DNA of 35,747 bases from Synergistaceae bacterium (GCA_017446055.1 JAFSRQ010000060.1:1-35747); one strand, 5' to 3'; shown: positions 14,420 to 23,361, numbered from the stretch's first letter. Program-made: numbers and translations. The notes: generated by a model not told the origin, from the letters alone.

Positions 14420-15831
14420 TGGCATTCGGAGCAGGAAAGAAAATCGTACAGAAAAATTCCGCCGGCCTGGCAATTCATGATGACTTCGTCCATTTTGTGG
14501 AGATTGACGAGAACGGCGAAATAACCCGCAAAGCCTCCGCCGCTCTCCCGGAAGGCTGTGTAGTGAACGGCCAGATCAAAGACTTCAACGGACTCGGCGA
14601 AACCTTCAAGGCACTCGTGAAGAAGACCGGGAAAATCCGCCAGCCCGTAACAATCGGCCTCCCCTCTGGCGACACAGTGATACGCCGCCCGCTGAGTTTC
14701 CCCCGCATGAGCATCGAGGACATACGCAGCACAATAGATCTCAACTTCGAGGAATATTTCACCTCAAGGACTGACACAATATTTGACGCGGTCATCATAA
14801 GGACACCGTCAGATTCAGCCGACAAGGACAAGATTTCAGTCCTCGCCGCAACCGCAAAGAAATCACTCGTCGACAGGATATTAGACTTGGCGAAGAAAGC
14901 TGACATTCCCGCCGGAGCAGTTGAGCCGCTGAACTTCGCCATGCTCCGGGCAATTCCTGAAGTCAGAGAGGAGCTGTGCATCGTCGCAAGCCCCCACAAC
15001 ATCATAGCCACATGGAACGGCAGCGGAATATTCTTCAGGGTCGTGAACAACCTCAGCAACTTTCAGGATGTCCTCAACACGATGCAGTTCCTCGGCACTC
15101 AGTACAGGCAGGCACGCGTAACAAAAATCATCCTCGCTCACGTGAACTTCCAGCTCAGTACAGATTCAGGGATGACAATCGCAAAGGTTGACGATCCATT
15201 TTTCGCCGCACTGGGACTCGCCATGAGAGAAGGCCCGGAAGACGGACTCGACCTCCGCCCGGCAGAATTTGTCGAGCTTGAACGCCGCCGATATTCCTTC
15301 AACCCCAACAGGCTGGCACTATGGGGACTCCTCGCAGGCTTCCTCATGATGTCAGCAGGCACTATATCCTACGCTTTCATTACGATACAGAATCTCAGGC
15401 AAAGCATAGAGGACATGCGCGACAATGTAGGCTCGCTCACGTCCAGAAGGCAGAATCTTGAGCGGGAAAACTCAGAGCTTGAGAGCAAGAGAAAGCAGAC
15501 CGAGAAAATTCTCGACTTCCTCAAGGGTGATATACCTGTGCTGGAAATACTCAACGCCCTTGAAGTGAACATGCCGAACGGAATCAAGTATGACAACGCC
15601 GACTTCACCCTGGGGCCTCTCGGAGGAGTCAATGTTGTTGTTGACGGAAAAGCACGGAGCGACAAAGAGATTATCACCATGACCGAAGGACTCAAGGACA
15701 GCGGATTGTTCGACAGCGTCCTTCTCCCGGTCTCACAGAAAGACCAGCTGCAGCGGAGAGTCTTCAAGCTGGTGCTTAGGGTGAAGGATATTCTCGTCAT
15801 GAAAACGGAGGAATCTTCGCATGGGAAGTAA
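14419..15831 (+). CDS. pilM: Type IV pilus assembly protein, PilM-PilN fusion
   Basis: PilM is an actin-like cytoplasmic protein that binds the short N-terminal tail of PilN, a bitopic inner-membrane protein of the pilus alignment complex. Here the two look fused. About residues 10-270 have the PilM actin-like pattern (SAGLAIHDDFVHFVEID, VTIGLPSGDTVIRRPLSFP, VEPLNFAMLRAI). At about 277 comes DLRPAEF, resembling the PilN start motif, then one membrane helix (about 300-321), a coiled coil (about 325-365) and a C-terminal PilN-type domain. The ATG at 14419 is chosen over an upstream GTG because AGGAGGTG (14403-14410) is eight bases before it. The stop overlaps the next prepilin gene. Confidence 0.85.
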   Translation: MAFGAGKKIVQKNSAGLAIHDDFVHFVEIDENGEITRKASAALPEGCVVNGQIKDFNGLGETFKALVKKTGKIRQPVTIGLPSGDTVIRRPLSFPRMSIEDIRSTIDLNFEEYFTSRTDTIFDAVIIRTPSDSADKDKISVLAATAKKSLVDRILDLAKKADIPAGAVEPLNFAMLRAIPEVREELCIVASPHNIIATWNGSGIFFRVVNNLSNFQDVLNTMQFLGTQYRQARVTKIILAHVNFQLSTDSGMTIAKVDDPFFAALGLAMREGPEDGLDLRPAEFVELERRRYSFNPNRLALWGLLAGFLMMSAGTISYAFITIQNLRQSIEDMRDNVGSLTSRRQNLERENSELESKRKQTEKILDFLKGDIPVLEILNALEVNMPNGIKYDNADFTLGPLGGVNVVVDGKARSDKEIITMTEGLKDSGLFDSVLLPVSQKDQLQRRVFKLVLRVKDILVMKTEESSHGK

Positions 15832-16321
15832 ACGCAAAGGTCTCACAATGATCGAGCTGATTACGGCTGTCGTCATCATGGGCATCATTGCAGGGATGTC
15901 ATCAATCAGCCTGACCTCATCAAAGCAGAGCTTCCCCAAGCGCGAGGCAGAAAGGATTGCGGCATACCTCATGAAGCTCACGGAGAAAGCTAGCCGCATG
16001 AAGATAAATTTTAAGGCAACGCTTAGTGCAGAACGCCTCGCTATACAGTGGATAGGCGCAAACAGCAACGAGAGCTTGACCCTTGACCCGGATTTGGAGT
16101 ACGCTATGTATGTTGGCAGTAGTAATGAGACTGATTGGACATACAGTTGCGGAAGTGATTTTCTGATTTGCACATTGTCCAGTCTCTCAGGGTCATACAC
16201 GAGCGGAGGAAACACTTATGAGTATAAATATCACTTAGCCCCACACCGATACATATCCGTAACACCCAAAGAAGGAGCATCACATTATATTGTTATCACG
16301 GAGCAAGACATAGTGAAATGA
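15821..16321 (+). CDS. Prepilin-type protein (minor pilin/pseudopilin)
   Basis: The 166-residue protein starts MGSKRKG|LTMIELITAVVIM, a canonical class III prepilin leader with Gly at -1 and Glu at +5, followed by the single hydrophobic helix that anchors pilins in the membrane and packs the fibre core. A PilD-type peptidase would process it; none is in the window. The C-terminal part has a Tyr/Ser-rich, probably disordered-loop region and two Cys (CGSDFLIC) that could form a disulfide. GGAGG lies ten bases before the ATG. It overlaps pilM by 11 bases and the next prepilin gene by four. Confidence 0.88.
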   Translation: MGSKRKGLTMIELITAVVIMGIIAGMSSISLTSSKQSFPKREAERIAAYLMKLTEKASRMKINFKATLSAERLAIQWIGANSNESLTLDPDLEYAMYVGSSNETDWTYSCGSDFLICTLSSLSGSYTSGGNTYEYKYHLAPHRYISVTPKEGASHYIVITEQDIVK

Positions 16322-16782
16322 CTCGACACCTGGCATTCACCGCAATTGAGCTGATGGTCGGCGTTCTGGTGATGGCTGTACTCCTAGCTGTGGCGTTAAT
16401 ATCACCTGATTCGGCAGAGCAGACCGCAAAGCATGAGGCTGAAAGAGTGCAGGCTTACCTTTACCGCGTTATTCAGAAGGCGGACAGGCTTGGGCTGGGC
16501 TTCACCCTTGACACGCTACCAAATACTAACGGTGAAGGCTACTGCATACAAATCCAATGGCCGGGAAGCATGAATTACGAAAGGACGTTCAAATCTTGGG
16601 ACGGATGCAGCTACTCCGACAACTTCAAGGGTACATCAAACGGTGAGTTAGTCTACAACGCAATGCACAAACGCTTTCTCACGGGCGGGACGATAACAAT
16701 CACAGCCGGCAAGGGCACGAAGTACTACGTCATAATCGCGTCTACTGAAGGCAGAATCAGAATCTCAGACACAGCACCGTAG
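16318..16782 (+). CDS. Prepilin-type protein with Ala at the cleavage site
   Basis: The 154-residue protein begins MTRHLA|FTAIELMVGVLVM: the prepilin helix with Glu5 is present, but the residue before the cleavage site is Ala instead of the usual Gly. Two Cys (GYCIQIQW and WDGCSY) may form a disulfide in the globular domain. The start overlaps the preceding prepilin stop by four bases, with no clear SD of its own. With the fused pilin-like segment upstream this makes three pilin-like products in a row, a minor-pilin set like those that prime pilus assembly. Size and Ala(-1) would also suit a GspH/GspI-like pseudopilin. Confidence 0.83.
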   Translation: MTRHLAFTAIELMVGVLVMAVLLAVALISPDSAEQTAKHEAERVQAYLYRVIQKADRLGLGFTLDTLPNTNGEGYCIQIQWPGSMNYERTFKSWDGCSYSDNFKGTSNGELVYNAMHKRFLTGGTITITAGKGTKYYVIIASTEGRIRISDTAP

Positions 16783-16809
16783 CCAGAATATTACGCGGGG
16801 CATTTCCTG

Positions 16810-16815
16810 TATAAT
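16810..16815 (+). promoter_or_regulatory. -10 box upstream of mltG
   Basis: A perfect TATAAT lies 32 bases before the mltG TTG in a 65-base gap after the last prepilin gene. No convincing -35 is seen (AATATT at 17-base spacing). Confidence 0.4.
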
Positions 16816-16847
16816 AGGCGGAAAAACTAACAGGAAGTGTCCCGGCT

Positions 16848-17957
16848 TTGCAGAGAAAATCTCACACATTACCCCAAAGACAAAGAACAAGAAGAAAACG
16901 CGGCTGGAGGTTTATTTTCTCCGGCATATTATTTTTCCTGCTGATATTCCTTCTTTCAGCGGCAGGATATTCGTCGTATCACCTGAAAGTCCCCGCGGCA
17001 TTCTGGGAGTACATGATACCGATCCCTGAAGGCGAGAAGGTCAATGTAGTAATCGAGCAGGGAATGACAGCATCGCAGGCGGCAAGGGCATTCGAGGTTC
17101 ACGGAGCGTTGGAGAGCGGAAGACCGTCCGACCTGGCGAAATGGATGGTGAAGTTCGGCCTCGACAGGAAGATTCGCGCGGGACATTACAGCGTTGTACC
17201 GTCTGACCCGTGGAACATAGCCCGGCAGTTACTCACACTGAAGCCCGCATTGCTTAAGGCTCAGGTATTGCCCGGCCTCGATATTTTCGCGCTTATAGAC
17301 TCCCTTGAGAGCCAGGACAAGAAGGTAAACCGCGAGGCAGTCTCACAAGCCCTCATGAACAAGAAGAACTATCCCCCTCAGCTTTTCGTCATACTCTCAG
17401 CGTTGCCTGAAGACGAATACACACGCGCCGCTTTCCTCATGCCTGAGACGTATATGCTTGTTGACAGGACAGCGGACGAAATCGTGAGCCGGGCCTCGTC
17501 AGCATGGTGGAATCATTGGGGGAAATTCATCACGGATCACAAACTCACATCGTCTGACGTTCAGGAGGCTTCTATTGTCGCGTCTATGGTTGAGCGTGAA
17601 GTCCTGCATGATTCTGAGTCGCGGACTGTCGCGGGAGTCATACACAACAGAATGCGGAAGAACATGCTGCTCCAGATTGATGCTACTGTGGTGTATGCGT
17701 GGCGGCTCAAGGGAAGGAAATTGACCCGTGTGCTGAATAAAGATCTTGAGGTCGACTCACCCTATAACACGTACAAATACAAGGGGCTTCCTCCGCGGCC
17801 TATATGTGTTCCAGGAATCGAAGCATGGGGGGCGGCTCTTGACCCTGAGTTCAACGATTACCTGTACTATGTCGCCGGGCGGGACGGCTATCACCATTTC
17901 GCCAAGACTTACAGGGAACATGTCAACAACATAAAGCAGATACGTTCAGGAAAGTAG
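16848..17957 (+). CDS. mltG: Endolytic murein transglycosylase MltG
   Basis: MltG cleaves nascent glycan strands at the outer face of the inner membrane and sets strand length. The 369-residue protein has a basic N-terminus, one membrane helix (about 20-42), a LysM-like YceG domain start (VNVVIEQGMTASQAAR), and the catalytic region ASMVEREV with Glu249 as the expected catalytic residue. The family signatures NRMRKNMLLQIDATV and SPYNTYKYKGLPPRPI follow. The TTG start at 16848 has AGGAAGTG upstream. It is followed 15 bases later by the ftsK-like gene, so both wall remodelling and division functions are likely co-expressed. Confidence 0.94.
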   Translation: MQRKSHTLPQRQRTRRKRGWRFIFSGILFFLLIFLLSAAGYSSYHLKVPAAFWEYMIPIPEGEKVNVVIEQGMTASQAARAFEVHGALESGRPSDLAKWMVKFGLDRKIRAGHYSVVPSDPWNIARQLLTLKPALLKAQVLPGLDIFALIDSLESQDKKVNREAVSQALMNKKNYPPQLFVILSALPEDEYTRAAFLMPETYMLVDRTADEIVSRASSAWWNHWGKFITDHKLTSSDVQEASIVASMVEREVLHDSESRTVAGVIHNRMRKNMLLQIDATVVYAWRLKGRKLTRVLNKDLEVDSPYNTYKYKGLPPRPICVPGIEAWGAALDPEFNDYLYYVAGRDGYHHFAKTYREHVNNIKQIRSGK

Positions 17958-17972
17958 AAGGAGGCAGAAACT

Positions 17973-20135
17973 TTGAGCAGGAGACGCGGCAATGATGGCA
18001 ACGAAAAAGGCAGCTGGGCGGAAATGCTGCTGTTCGTTCTCATTATTGCCTGTATATATTGCATCATGGCACTGTTCGGCAGCTCTCTTACCGGTGAGGG
18101 AGGAAAGGTATTAGGCGACTACCTCCGGGGATTCTGGGGCGGCGCGGTGATTGTGCTTTTGCTTTTCGCGCTTTACGTGAGTGCGGCGAGGCTCTTTAAG
18201 CTCCGTATACCACGCTTGCGGCGGCAGTTCTTCGGGACTCTCATGCTGTACCTGTCATTCACGTTCCTGCTGGGTGTTCTGAAAGAGTCGGGCTGGACTT
18301 CCGAGTCTGTTCTGTTCACGCCGGGCAACCTAGGTTCAGGGCTGGCGAAATTCTTTGTCCTCAACGCAGGGACATTCATCACGCTGATACTTGTTGCAGG
18401 GTCATTCTTCCTGTCAGCAGTATTCTTCGGCTCGAAGCTCCTCAAGATACGCCTGCCGAAGCTCCCCCGCCTGAAATTCCGTCCCAAGAAAGCCCCCCGC
18501 AGACGTGAGCGCGAAATTCCCCAGCAGGACACCGCCGATGATTACCCGGAGCAGAGCATCCCGGAGCCTGTACTGAGACCGTCAAGGCGTGATTACACGG
18601 AAGACTTCACCGTGATACCGCCAGCACAGTTCGACTTCCAGATGCCCAAGCTGAAGCCTGACCCCAATACACCGCCCCCTCCCCCGGAAATTGACCTGCT
18701 GCCCGAAAACGTCATGACCAACGCCGTAGAAGTCATCGACAACGCTTTAGCCCTCTTTGACTCCGGGGAAATGAAAGCTCCCGAACAGAAGCGCACACAG
18801 CCAGCACCCCGAATGAAGAAGCTGCGCCGTCCTCTGACTCCCGTAACATTCCCGGAAAGTTCGCCCAAAGATGACACGCAGAAGCCAGCACCCGCAAAAG
18901 TCTCACCCCCTGCGGAAAAGTCATTCATCCCGGAGGACATTCCCGCGCCAGTTTTCCCGGCGAAAACTCATGATGAACCCGCGTTCCCTCCTCCCCCTGA
19001 GATTTTCGGGCCAAGGGTGAAATCCGAGCCTGACCGCGAAATCCTCAAGCACTCCGAGAAGCAGGCCAAGACCATCACGTCAACCCTGAAGAATTTCAGT
19101 GTCAACGCCTCAGTAGCACACATAGTAACCGGGCCGACATTCATACAGTACCAGTTAGAGCTTGCACCGGGCACGAAGGTCAGCAGGCTACCGGGACTCG
19201 CCGAGGATATAGCAATGTCCCTCGCTGCTATGTCAGTCAGAATAGAAGCCCCCATACCCGGAACTCGCTATGTCGGAATCGAAGTCCCCCGCAATGACCG
19301 AAGGACTATAGCCCTCCGCAATATCATTGAGAGCGAGGAGTACAGGACATCATCAGCAAGGCTTCCCATTCCCCTAGGCGTTAAGGTTGACGGGAAAATT
19401 TCGGTCAAGGGACTTGAGGAGATGCCCCACATACTGATAGCCGGAAACATCGACTCGGGACGCAGCATGTTCGTCAACGCCTGTATCATGAGCATGTGTT
19501 CACGGAGAACCCCGGAGGAGCTGCGGCTGATACTGATTGACCCGCGTCATGTAGAGTTCGCGGTGTATGACGGACTGCCTCACCTCATGGCACCTCCTGT
19601 GTATGAGCCTGACTCCGCGATGAAGGCTCTGACTTGGGCATATGATGAGATGGAGAAGAGGACTGCCGCATTTGCCTCGTCCCGCGTGAGGAATCTCGCC
19701 TCGTTCGACCGCAAGCAGAAAGATGACAAGCTGCCTGAAATCGTGATAGTGATTAATGAGCTTGCTGATCTGGTTTACGGAGCCGGGCCTGAAATCGAGG
19801 GAGTGATTATGAGGCTGGCTCAGAAATCCGGGGCATCAGGAATATACATGATGCTTGCCGCTCAGAGACCCTCACCTGATGTTTTCACCACGATGATAAA
19901 GTCGAACATTCCCGCGAGGGCTGCCTTTGCTCTTTCTGCTGACGTTGACTCGAAGAACATCATCGGGAGCAATGACGCTCTGAGGCTCACGGGCAAAGGG
20001 GATATGCTCTTCAGGAACTCAGGAAGCCAGCACCCCGCAAGGTATCAGGCACCGTATATCAGCGAGGAGAAAATATCGGACTTCACCGAGTACATGTTCT
20101 CCAGCTTAGAGCCTCCTGACATGATTAGGTTCTGA
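17973..20135 (+). CDS. ftsK: FtsK/SpoIIIE-like protein with altered Walker A and B motifs
   Basis: Four membrane helices (within residues 15-160), a Pro-rich charged linker (about 180-350) and an FtsK alpha/beta motor domain are present in the usual order. The motor domain deviates at both nucleotide-binding sites. Walker A reads AGNIDSGRSMFV with Arg497 (CGC) where the family has Lys. Walker B reads VIVINELADL with Asn595 (AAT) where the family has Asp. The protein ends at 720 residues without the usual C-terminal gamma winged-helix domain that reads KOPS/SRS DNA. Other motor-domain blocks (RPSPDVFTTMIKSNIPAR, GDMLF) are intact. It is probably inactive or weak as a DNA pump and may serve a structural divisome role. 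The TTG start follows AAGGAGG. Confidence 0.9.
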   Translation: MSRRRGNDGNEKGSWAEMLLFVLIIACIYCIMALFGSSLTGEGGKVLGDYLRGFWGGAVIVLLLFALYVSAARLFKLRIPRLRRQFFGTLMLYLSFTFLLGVLKESGWTSESVLFTPGNLGSGLAKFFVLNAGTFITLILVAGSFFLSAVFFGSKLLKIRLPKLPRLKFRPKKAPRRREREIPQQDTADDYPEQSIPEPVLRPSRRDYTEDFTVIPPAQFDFQMPKLKPDPNTPPPPPEIDLLPENVMTNAVEVIDNALALFDSGEMKAPEQKRTQPAPRMKKLRRPLTPVTFPESSPKDDTQKPAPAKVSPPAEKSFIPEDIPAPVFPAKTHDEPAFPPPPEIFGPRVKSEPDREILKHSEKQAKTITSTLKNFSVNASVAHIVTGPTFIQYQLELAPGTKVSRLPGLAEDIAMSLAAMSVRIEAPIPGTRYVGIEVPRNDRRTIALRNIIESEEYRTSSARLPIPLGVKVDGKISVKGLEEMPHILIAGNIDSGRSMFVNACIMSMCSRRTPEELRLILIDPRHVEFAVYDGLPHLMAPPVYEPDSAMKALTWAYDEMEKRTAAFASSRVRNLASFDRKQKDDKLPEIVIVINELADLVYGAGPEIEGVIMRLAQKSGASGIYMMLAAQRPSPDVFTTMIKSNIPARAAFALSADVDSKNIIGSNDALRLTGKGDMLFRNSGSQHPARYQAPYISEEKISDFTEYMFSSLEPPDMIRF

Positions 20136-20148
20136 GACGTGATGAAGC

Positions 20149-20181
20149 TCCCCTTGCCTTTGCGGTGAGGGGAATTTTTTT
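20149..20181 (+). terminator. Rho-independent terminator after ftsK
   Basis: The arms CCCCTTGCC and CGGTGAGGGG form a nine-pair stem with two wobbles around a short loop, followed by AA and seven T. It lies 14 bases after the ftsK stop. Confidence 0.85.
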
Positions 20182-20184
20182 GCG

Positions 20185-20193
20185 TGTTACAAT
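20185..20193 (+). promoter_or_regulatory. Possible extended -10 promoter for murC
   Basis: TGTTACAAT matches the extended -10 (TGn plus five of six -10 bases) just after the ftsK terminator and before murC. No -35 is needed for this class, and none is seen. Confidence 0.35.
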
Positions 20194-20235
20194 TAGGCTT
20201 AACATTACGCTTTAGGAGTGAAAAATTTTTCCCTC

Positions 20236-21606
20236 ATGTTACAGAATATTCACCGTCTTCACCTCATGGGCATCGGAGGCGCGGGAATGAGTGCGCTTGC
20301 TCTTCTCCTCAAAGCACGTGGCTTCAGCGTTTCAGGGTGCGACATGAAATCACCTCACTACGATTTAGGCGCAATCCCGTACGAATTATCACACTCACCG
20401 AATCACATAGACACATACAGCCCTGACGCTCTAATCCTCAGCAGCGCAGTATCACGCAGCAATCCCGAAGTAGTTTCAGCAGTCAGCAAAAACATTCCGA
20501 TATTCTCACGCGCCCAGGCATTAAGCTACATGTTCAACCAGTCAGACGGAATCGGAATCGCCGGTGCCCACGGGAAGACCACGACATCCTCAATGACCGG
20601 GCTGATATTCCTCAAGGCCGGGAAGAGTCCTACAGTCTACGTAGGGGCAAACGTACCCGACATAGGCACTAACGCAGTATCAGGTTCAGGCCGGGAATTT
20701 ATCGCCGAGCTTGACGAGTCGGACGGAACATTTGAGCTTTTCACGCCGCAAATCGCAGTCATCACTAATGCTGACTGGGATCACGTTGACCATTACCCAA
20801 CGAGGGAGGACGTAATCAGAGCCTTCACACGTTTTGCTGACGGGAGGAAAGAAGGAGGGACTCTGATTCTCTGCGCTGAGGACGAAGGAGCATCGCAGGT
20901 TTTCGGGATGTGCGACAAGACTCGCGGGGAAATTCTGCGTTACGGCTTCGGCAAGTCCTGGGACTGGGGCGCGTATGACATCACGAAGAATCACGGCGGT
21001 GGAATATCGTTCAGGGTCTCTCATCATGGCCGGGAGATTGGGCTTGTGTCTCTCAGAGTTTCGGGTGAACATAACGTGCTGAATGCTCTTGCGGCAATAT
21101 CGGCGGCAGACTTGCGCGGAATAGATTTCGGGGCAAGCGCGGAAATTCTCCGGGACTTTCACGGCTCTGAACGGCGGATGCAGGTCAAAGGCACAGCGTC
21201 AGGCAATATTCTCGTGATGGATGACTATGCTCACCACCCCTCGGAGATTCGCGCGACACTTGAGGCGGTCAGGGGGATTTACCCGGAGCGGCGGCTTGTC
21301 GTGGTCTACCAGCCTCACAGGTTCACGCGCACGGCCATGTTCGCCGGGAAAATAGCGGAGGCTCTCAGCGTTGCGGGAAAAGCATACGTGCTCCCGGTGT
21401 ATTCAGCCGGGGAAAAGGAATGCCCTCACAGCTCATCGGAGGAAATTATACGGCTGGGCAATGGGAAAATTCAGTCGGCCACTTTCGATGACATCGGCGA
21501 CATTCTCCGGGGCGAGCTTCATTCCGGGGATTTGCTTCTGACTATGGGAGCAGGAGATGTGTACAGTGTAGGCGAAAAGTTTTTGACGGTGAATCAAAAT
21601 GTTTAG
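20236..21606 (+). CDS. murC: UDP-N-acetylmuramate--L-alanine ligase
   Basis: MurC adds L-Ala to UDP-MurNAc, the first stem-peptide residue. It starts with the dinucleotide-fold-like HRLHLMGIGGAGMSALA, has P-loop GAHGKTTTSSM near residue 110, ELDESDGTFE, the HHPSEI substrate motif (DDYAHHPSEI), and the VVYQPHRFTRT block. Total length of about 456 residues is normal. The start is uncertain: a GTG at 20218 has GGAG immediately against it (too close), and the ATG at 20236 has the same GGAG 18 bases upstream (too far). The ATG gives the better family N-terminus. It begins the plus-strand murC-murB-ftsQ-ftsA-ftsZ half of the dcw cluster. Confidence 0.95.
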   Translation: MLQNIHRLHLMGIGGAGMSALALLLKARGFSVSGCDMKSPHYDLGAIPYELSHSPNHIDTYSPDALILSSAVSRSNPEVVSAVSKNIPIFSRAQALSYMFNQSDGIGIAGAHGKTTTSSMTGLIFLKAGKSPTVYVGANVPDIGTNAVSGSGREFIAELDESDGTFELFTPQIAVITNADWDHVDHYPTREDVIRAFTRFADGRKEGGTLILCAEDEGASQVFGMCDKTRGEILRYGFGKSWDWGAYDITKNHGGGISFRVSHHGREIGLVSLRVSGEHNVLNALAAISAADLRGIDFGASAEILRDFHGSERRMQVKGTASGNILVMDDYAHHPSEIRATLEAVRGIYPERRLVVVYQPHRFTRTAMFAGKIAEALSVAGKAYVLPVYSAGEKECPHSSSEEIIRLGNGKIQSATFDDIGDILRGELHSGDLLLTMGAGDVYSVGEKFLTVNQNV

Positions 21607-21614
21607 GGTATAAT
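21583..21614 (+). promoter_or_regulatory. Possible promoter between murC and murB
   Basis: TTGACG (21583-21588) and a perfect TATAAT (21609-21614) are separated by 20 bases, longer than the preferred 16-18, so activity is uncertain. Confidence 0.35.
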
Positions 21615-21646
21615 TACCAGAAAATTAACCCTGATTTTATGAATGC

Positions 21647-22543
21647 GTGATGCCGTTGATGAGTTTACAGCCGCACTTGCCAGACACGATGATAATGGAA
21701 AATTGGCCGTTGTCCCAGCTTACTACACTTGGTACAGGAGGGACGGCGGAATTTTTTGCACAGCCTGAGACAGTCTCGCAGCTTCAGGAAATCATAAGGC
21801 TTGCCCGGAACATTCCAGTCTACATAATCGGAGGAGGCAGCAACATAATCATCCCCGACGGAAAGATACCCGGCCTCACAATCTCAGCCAGAAAACTCGA
21901 CACCCTTTCATGGCGCGGAAACTTCACCGCAGAAATCGGAGCAGGACTCAGCCTTCCGGGACTCGTGAAGACTCTCCGTGATATGAGGCTCGGAGGACTC
22001 GAATTTGCCGCGGGCATTCCCGGCACATTGGGCGGGGGCATTTCCGGCAACGCGGGCGCGGGTGGTCATGGTGTCTGCGAGTATGTCGACTCGGTGAACG
22101 CTGTAGACTCTTCCGGGAATCTCGTTGCTTTGGGCAGGGGTGATTTCACTTACGGCTACAGGTATTGCGGCATCAGCGGAGTCATCATCGCATCGTCTGT
22201 AATGTCTTGGGACGGCTCTCCGTGGAGCGAGGACGTGTATTCGTCATTCATGGCCCGGAGGAAGAGTCAGCCCCTAGGTTTCAGGAGCGCGGGATGTACC
22301 TTCAAGAACCCGGAAGGATATTCAGCCGGGAAACTTCTGGACGAATGCGGCTGCAAGGGACTCAGAATAGGCGGGGCTGTAGTGTCAGACGTTCACGCGA
22401 ACTTCATCCTCAACACCGGGAACGCTGCCAGCCATGACGTTACGGAGCTTGCTGAACTTTGCGCCAAAAGAGTTTATGATTACACGGGAATTATGCTTGA
22501 GACTGAGATAAAGACGTTATCCCCGTGTTTCAGTGTGCAGTGA
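21647..22543 (+). CDS. murB: UDP-N-acetylenolpyruvoylglucosamine reductase
   Basis: MurB is an FAD enzyme that reduces UDP-GlcNAc-enolpyruvate to UDP-MurNAc with NADPH. FAD-binding signatures YIIGGGSNIII (59-69) and GIPGTLGGGISGNAGAGG (123-140) are clear. The proton-donor motif, normally GSxFKNP with Ser, is here AGCTFKNP with Cys217. The protein lacks the long extra loop of type I enzymes, so it is the shorter type II form. The GTG at 21647 (followed by ATG) has no good SD; a later start within the first 18 codons is possible, since the conserved domain begins near ENWPLSQLTTLGTGG. Confidence 0.95.
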   Translation: MMPLMSLQPHLPDTMIMENWPLSQLTTLGTGGTAEFFAQPETVSQLQEIIRLARNIPVYIIGGGSNIIIPDGKIPGLTISARKLDTLSWRGNFTAEIGAGLSLPGLVKTLRDMRLGGLEFAAGIPGTLGGGISGNAGAGGHGVCEYVDSVNAVDSSGNLVALGRGDFTYGYRYCGISGVIIASSVMSWDGSPWSEDVYSSFMARRKSQPLGFRSAGCTFKNPEGYSAGKLLDECGCKGLRIGGAVVSDVHANFILNTGNAASHDVTELAELCAKRVYDYTGIMLETEIKTLSPCFSVQ

Positions 22544-22549
22544 ATTGCT

Positions 22550-23317
22550 TTGCGTGTCAAATCCTCGCGCTTATTCTTACTGGCACTCGCGGCAGGAGGG
22601 ATTATGTACATGTCGGACTATAAGTACTGGTTCACCCTGAAGGACTACAGAGTAGAGACCCAGTCGCAGATACTGGAGCGGCGTTTGTGGGACGTTTTCC
22701 CGAAGAGGTGTCTCACCTTCTGGCCGTATATGTTGAGGGACGCTGACGGCATGAAGGACTTTCTCGAACGCGATATGCCTGTGAGGGTTGATACGCACAT
22801 GAACGGACTCGGACGTTTCACGACAAAAATAGACTGGCTCGAAGCGTGGGTGAAAGTCGACTGGCGCGGTCATGTCTGGTGCATTTCGCGGGACGGCCGC
22901 ATGTGGCTCTACCAGAGGGGGCGGCAGATTGACGACAGCACCGGGCGTTTGGTGTGGAAGATTCCTGACGCGGGAAACTCTGAGGAGGCTATAACGTCAG
23001 ACGCTCCTATGACGGGTGTATTCACATCGCCGATTGACACGGGGGTGATTGCGTCATTCCTTGAGGATTTCCGGGGATGCCGGTGGTTTGAGGCCGCTGA
23101 CGATATTACGTGGGAACGCCGCGCGGGGATGGATCTGTTTTCCCTGAAACTTTCACACGGAGGGCAGAAGTTCGAGCTTTACCTCCAGCGGGGGAAATAT
23201 CCCAGCCAGGATTTGGGCGCGGAAATTGATGAACTCTTTGACAGACTAATCAACGAGGGCGGTAATCACATAATAGATGCTACGTATGAGGGAAAAATTG
23301 TACTGCGCAAGTTATAA
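22550..23317 (+). CDS. ftsQ: FtsQ/DivIB-like cell division protein
   Basis: Position directly between murB and ftsA is the standard place for ftsQ. The 255-residue protein has a short basic tail, one membrane helix (about residues 7-22), and an extracytoplasmic domain. The segment AWVKVDWRGHVWCISRDGRMW near residue 100 matches the FtsQ pattern of a beta strand with WRG and a D-G turn. A POTRA domain is not obvious by eye, and the sequence is otherwise divergent. The TTG start at 22550 is six bases after the murB stop and has no strong SD, suggesting coupling. The role would be to hold FtsB/FtsL in the divisome. Confidence 0.72.
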   Translation: MRVKSSRLFLLALAAGGIMYMSDYKYWFTLKDYRVETQSQILERRLWDVFPKRCLTFWPYMLRDADGMKDFLERDMPVRVDTHMNGLGRFTTKIDWLEAWVKVDWRGHVWCISRDGRMWLYQRGRQIDDSTGRLVWKIPDAGNSEEAITSDAPMTGVFTSPIDTGVIASFLEDFRGCRWFEAADDITWERRAGMDLFSLKLSHGGQKFELYLQRGKYPSQDLGAEIDELFDRLINEGGNHIIDATYEGKIVLRKL

Positions 23318-23361
23318 TGCAAGTTCAAATTATTGACACAAAGAAGGGAACGTAAAGACAA

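Noticed and set aside
14475..15059. 194-codon open frame on minus, inside pilM
   Set aside because: It is a shadow of pilM: Ser-rich composition, no SD, fully antisense to a well-supported gene.
23335..23340. TTGACA before ftsA as a promoter
   Set aside because: No -10 lies 16-18 bases downstream; that position falls at the ftsA SD and start.
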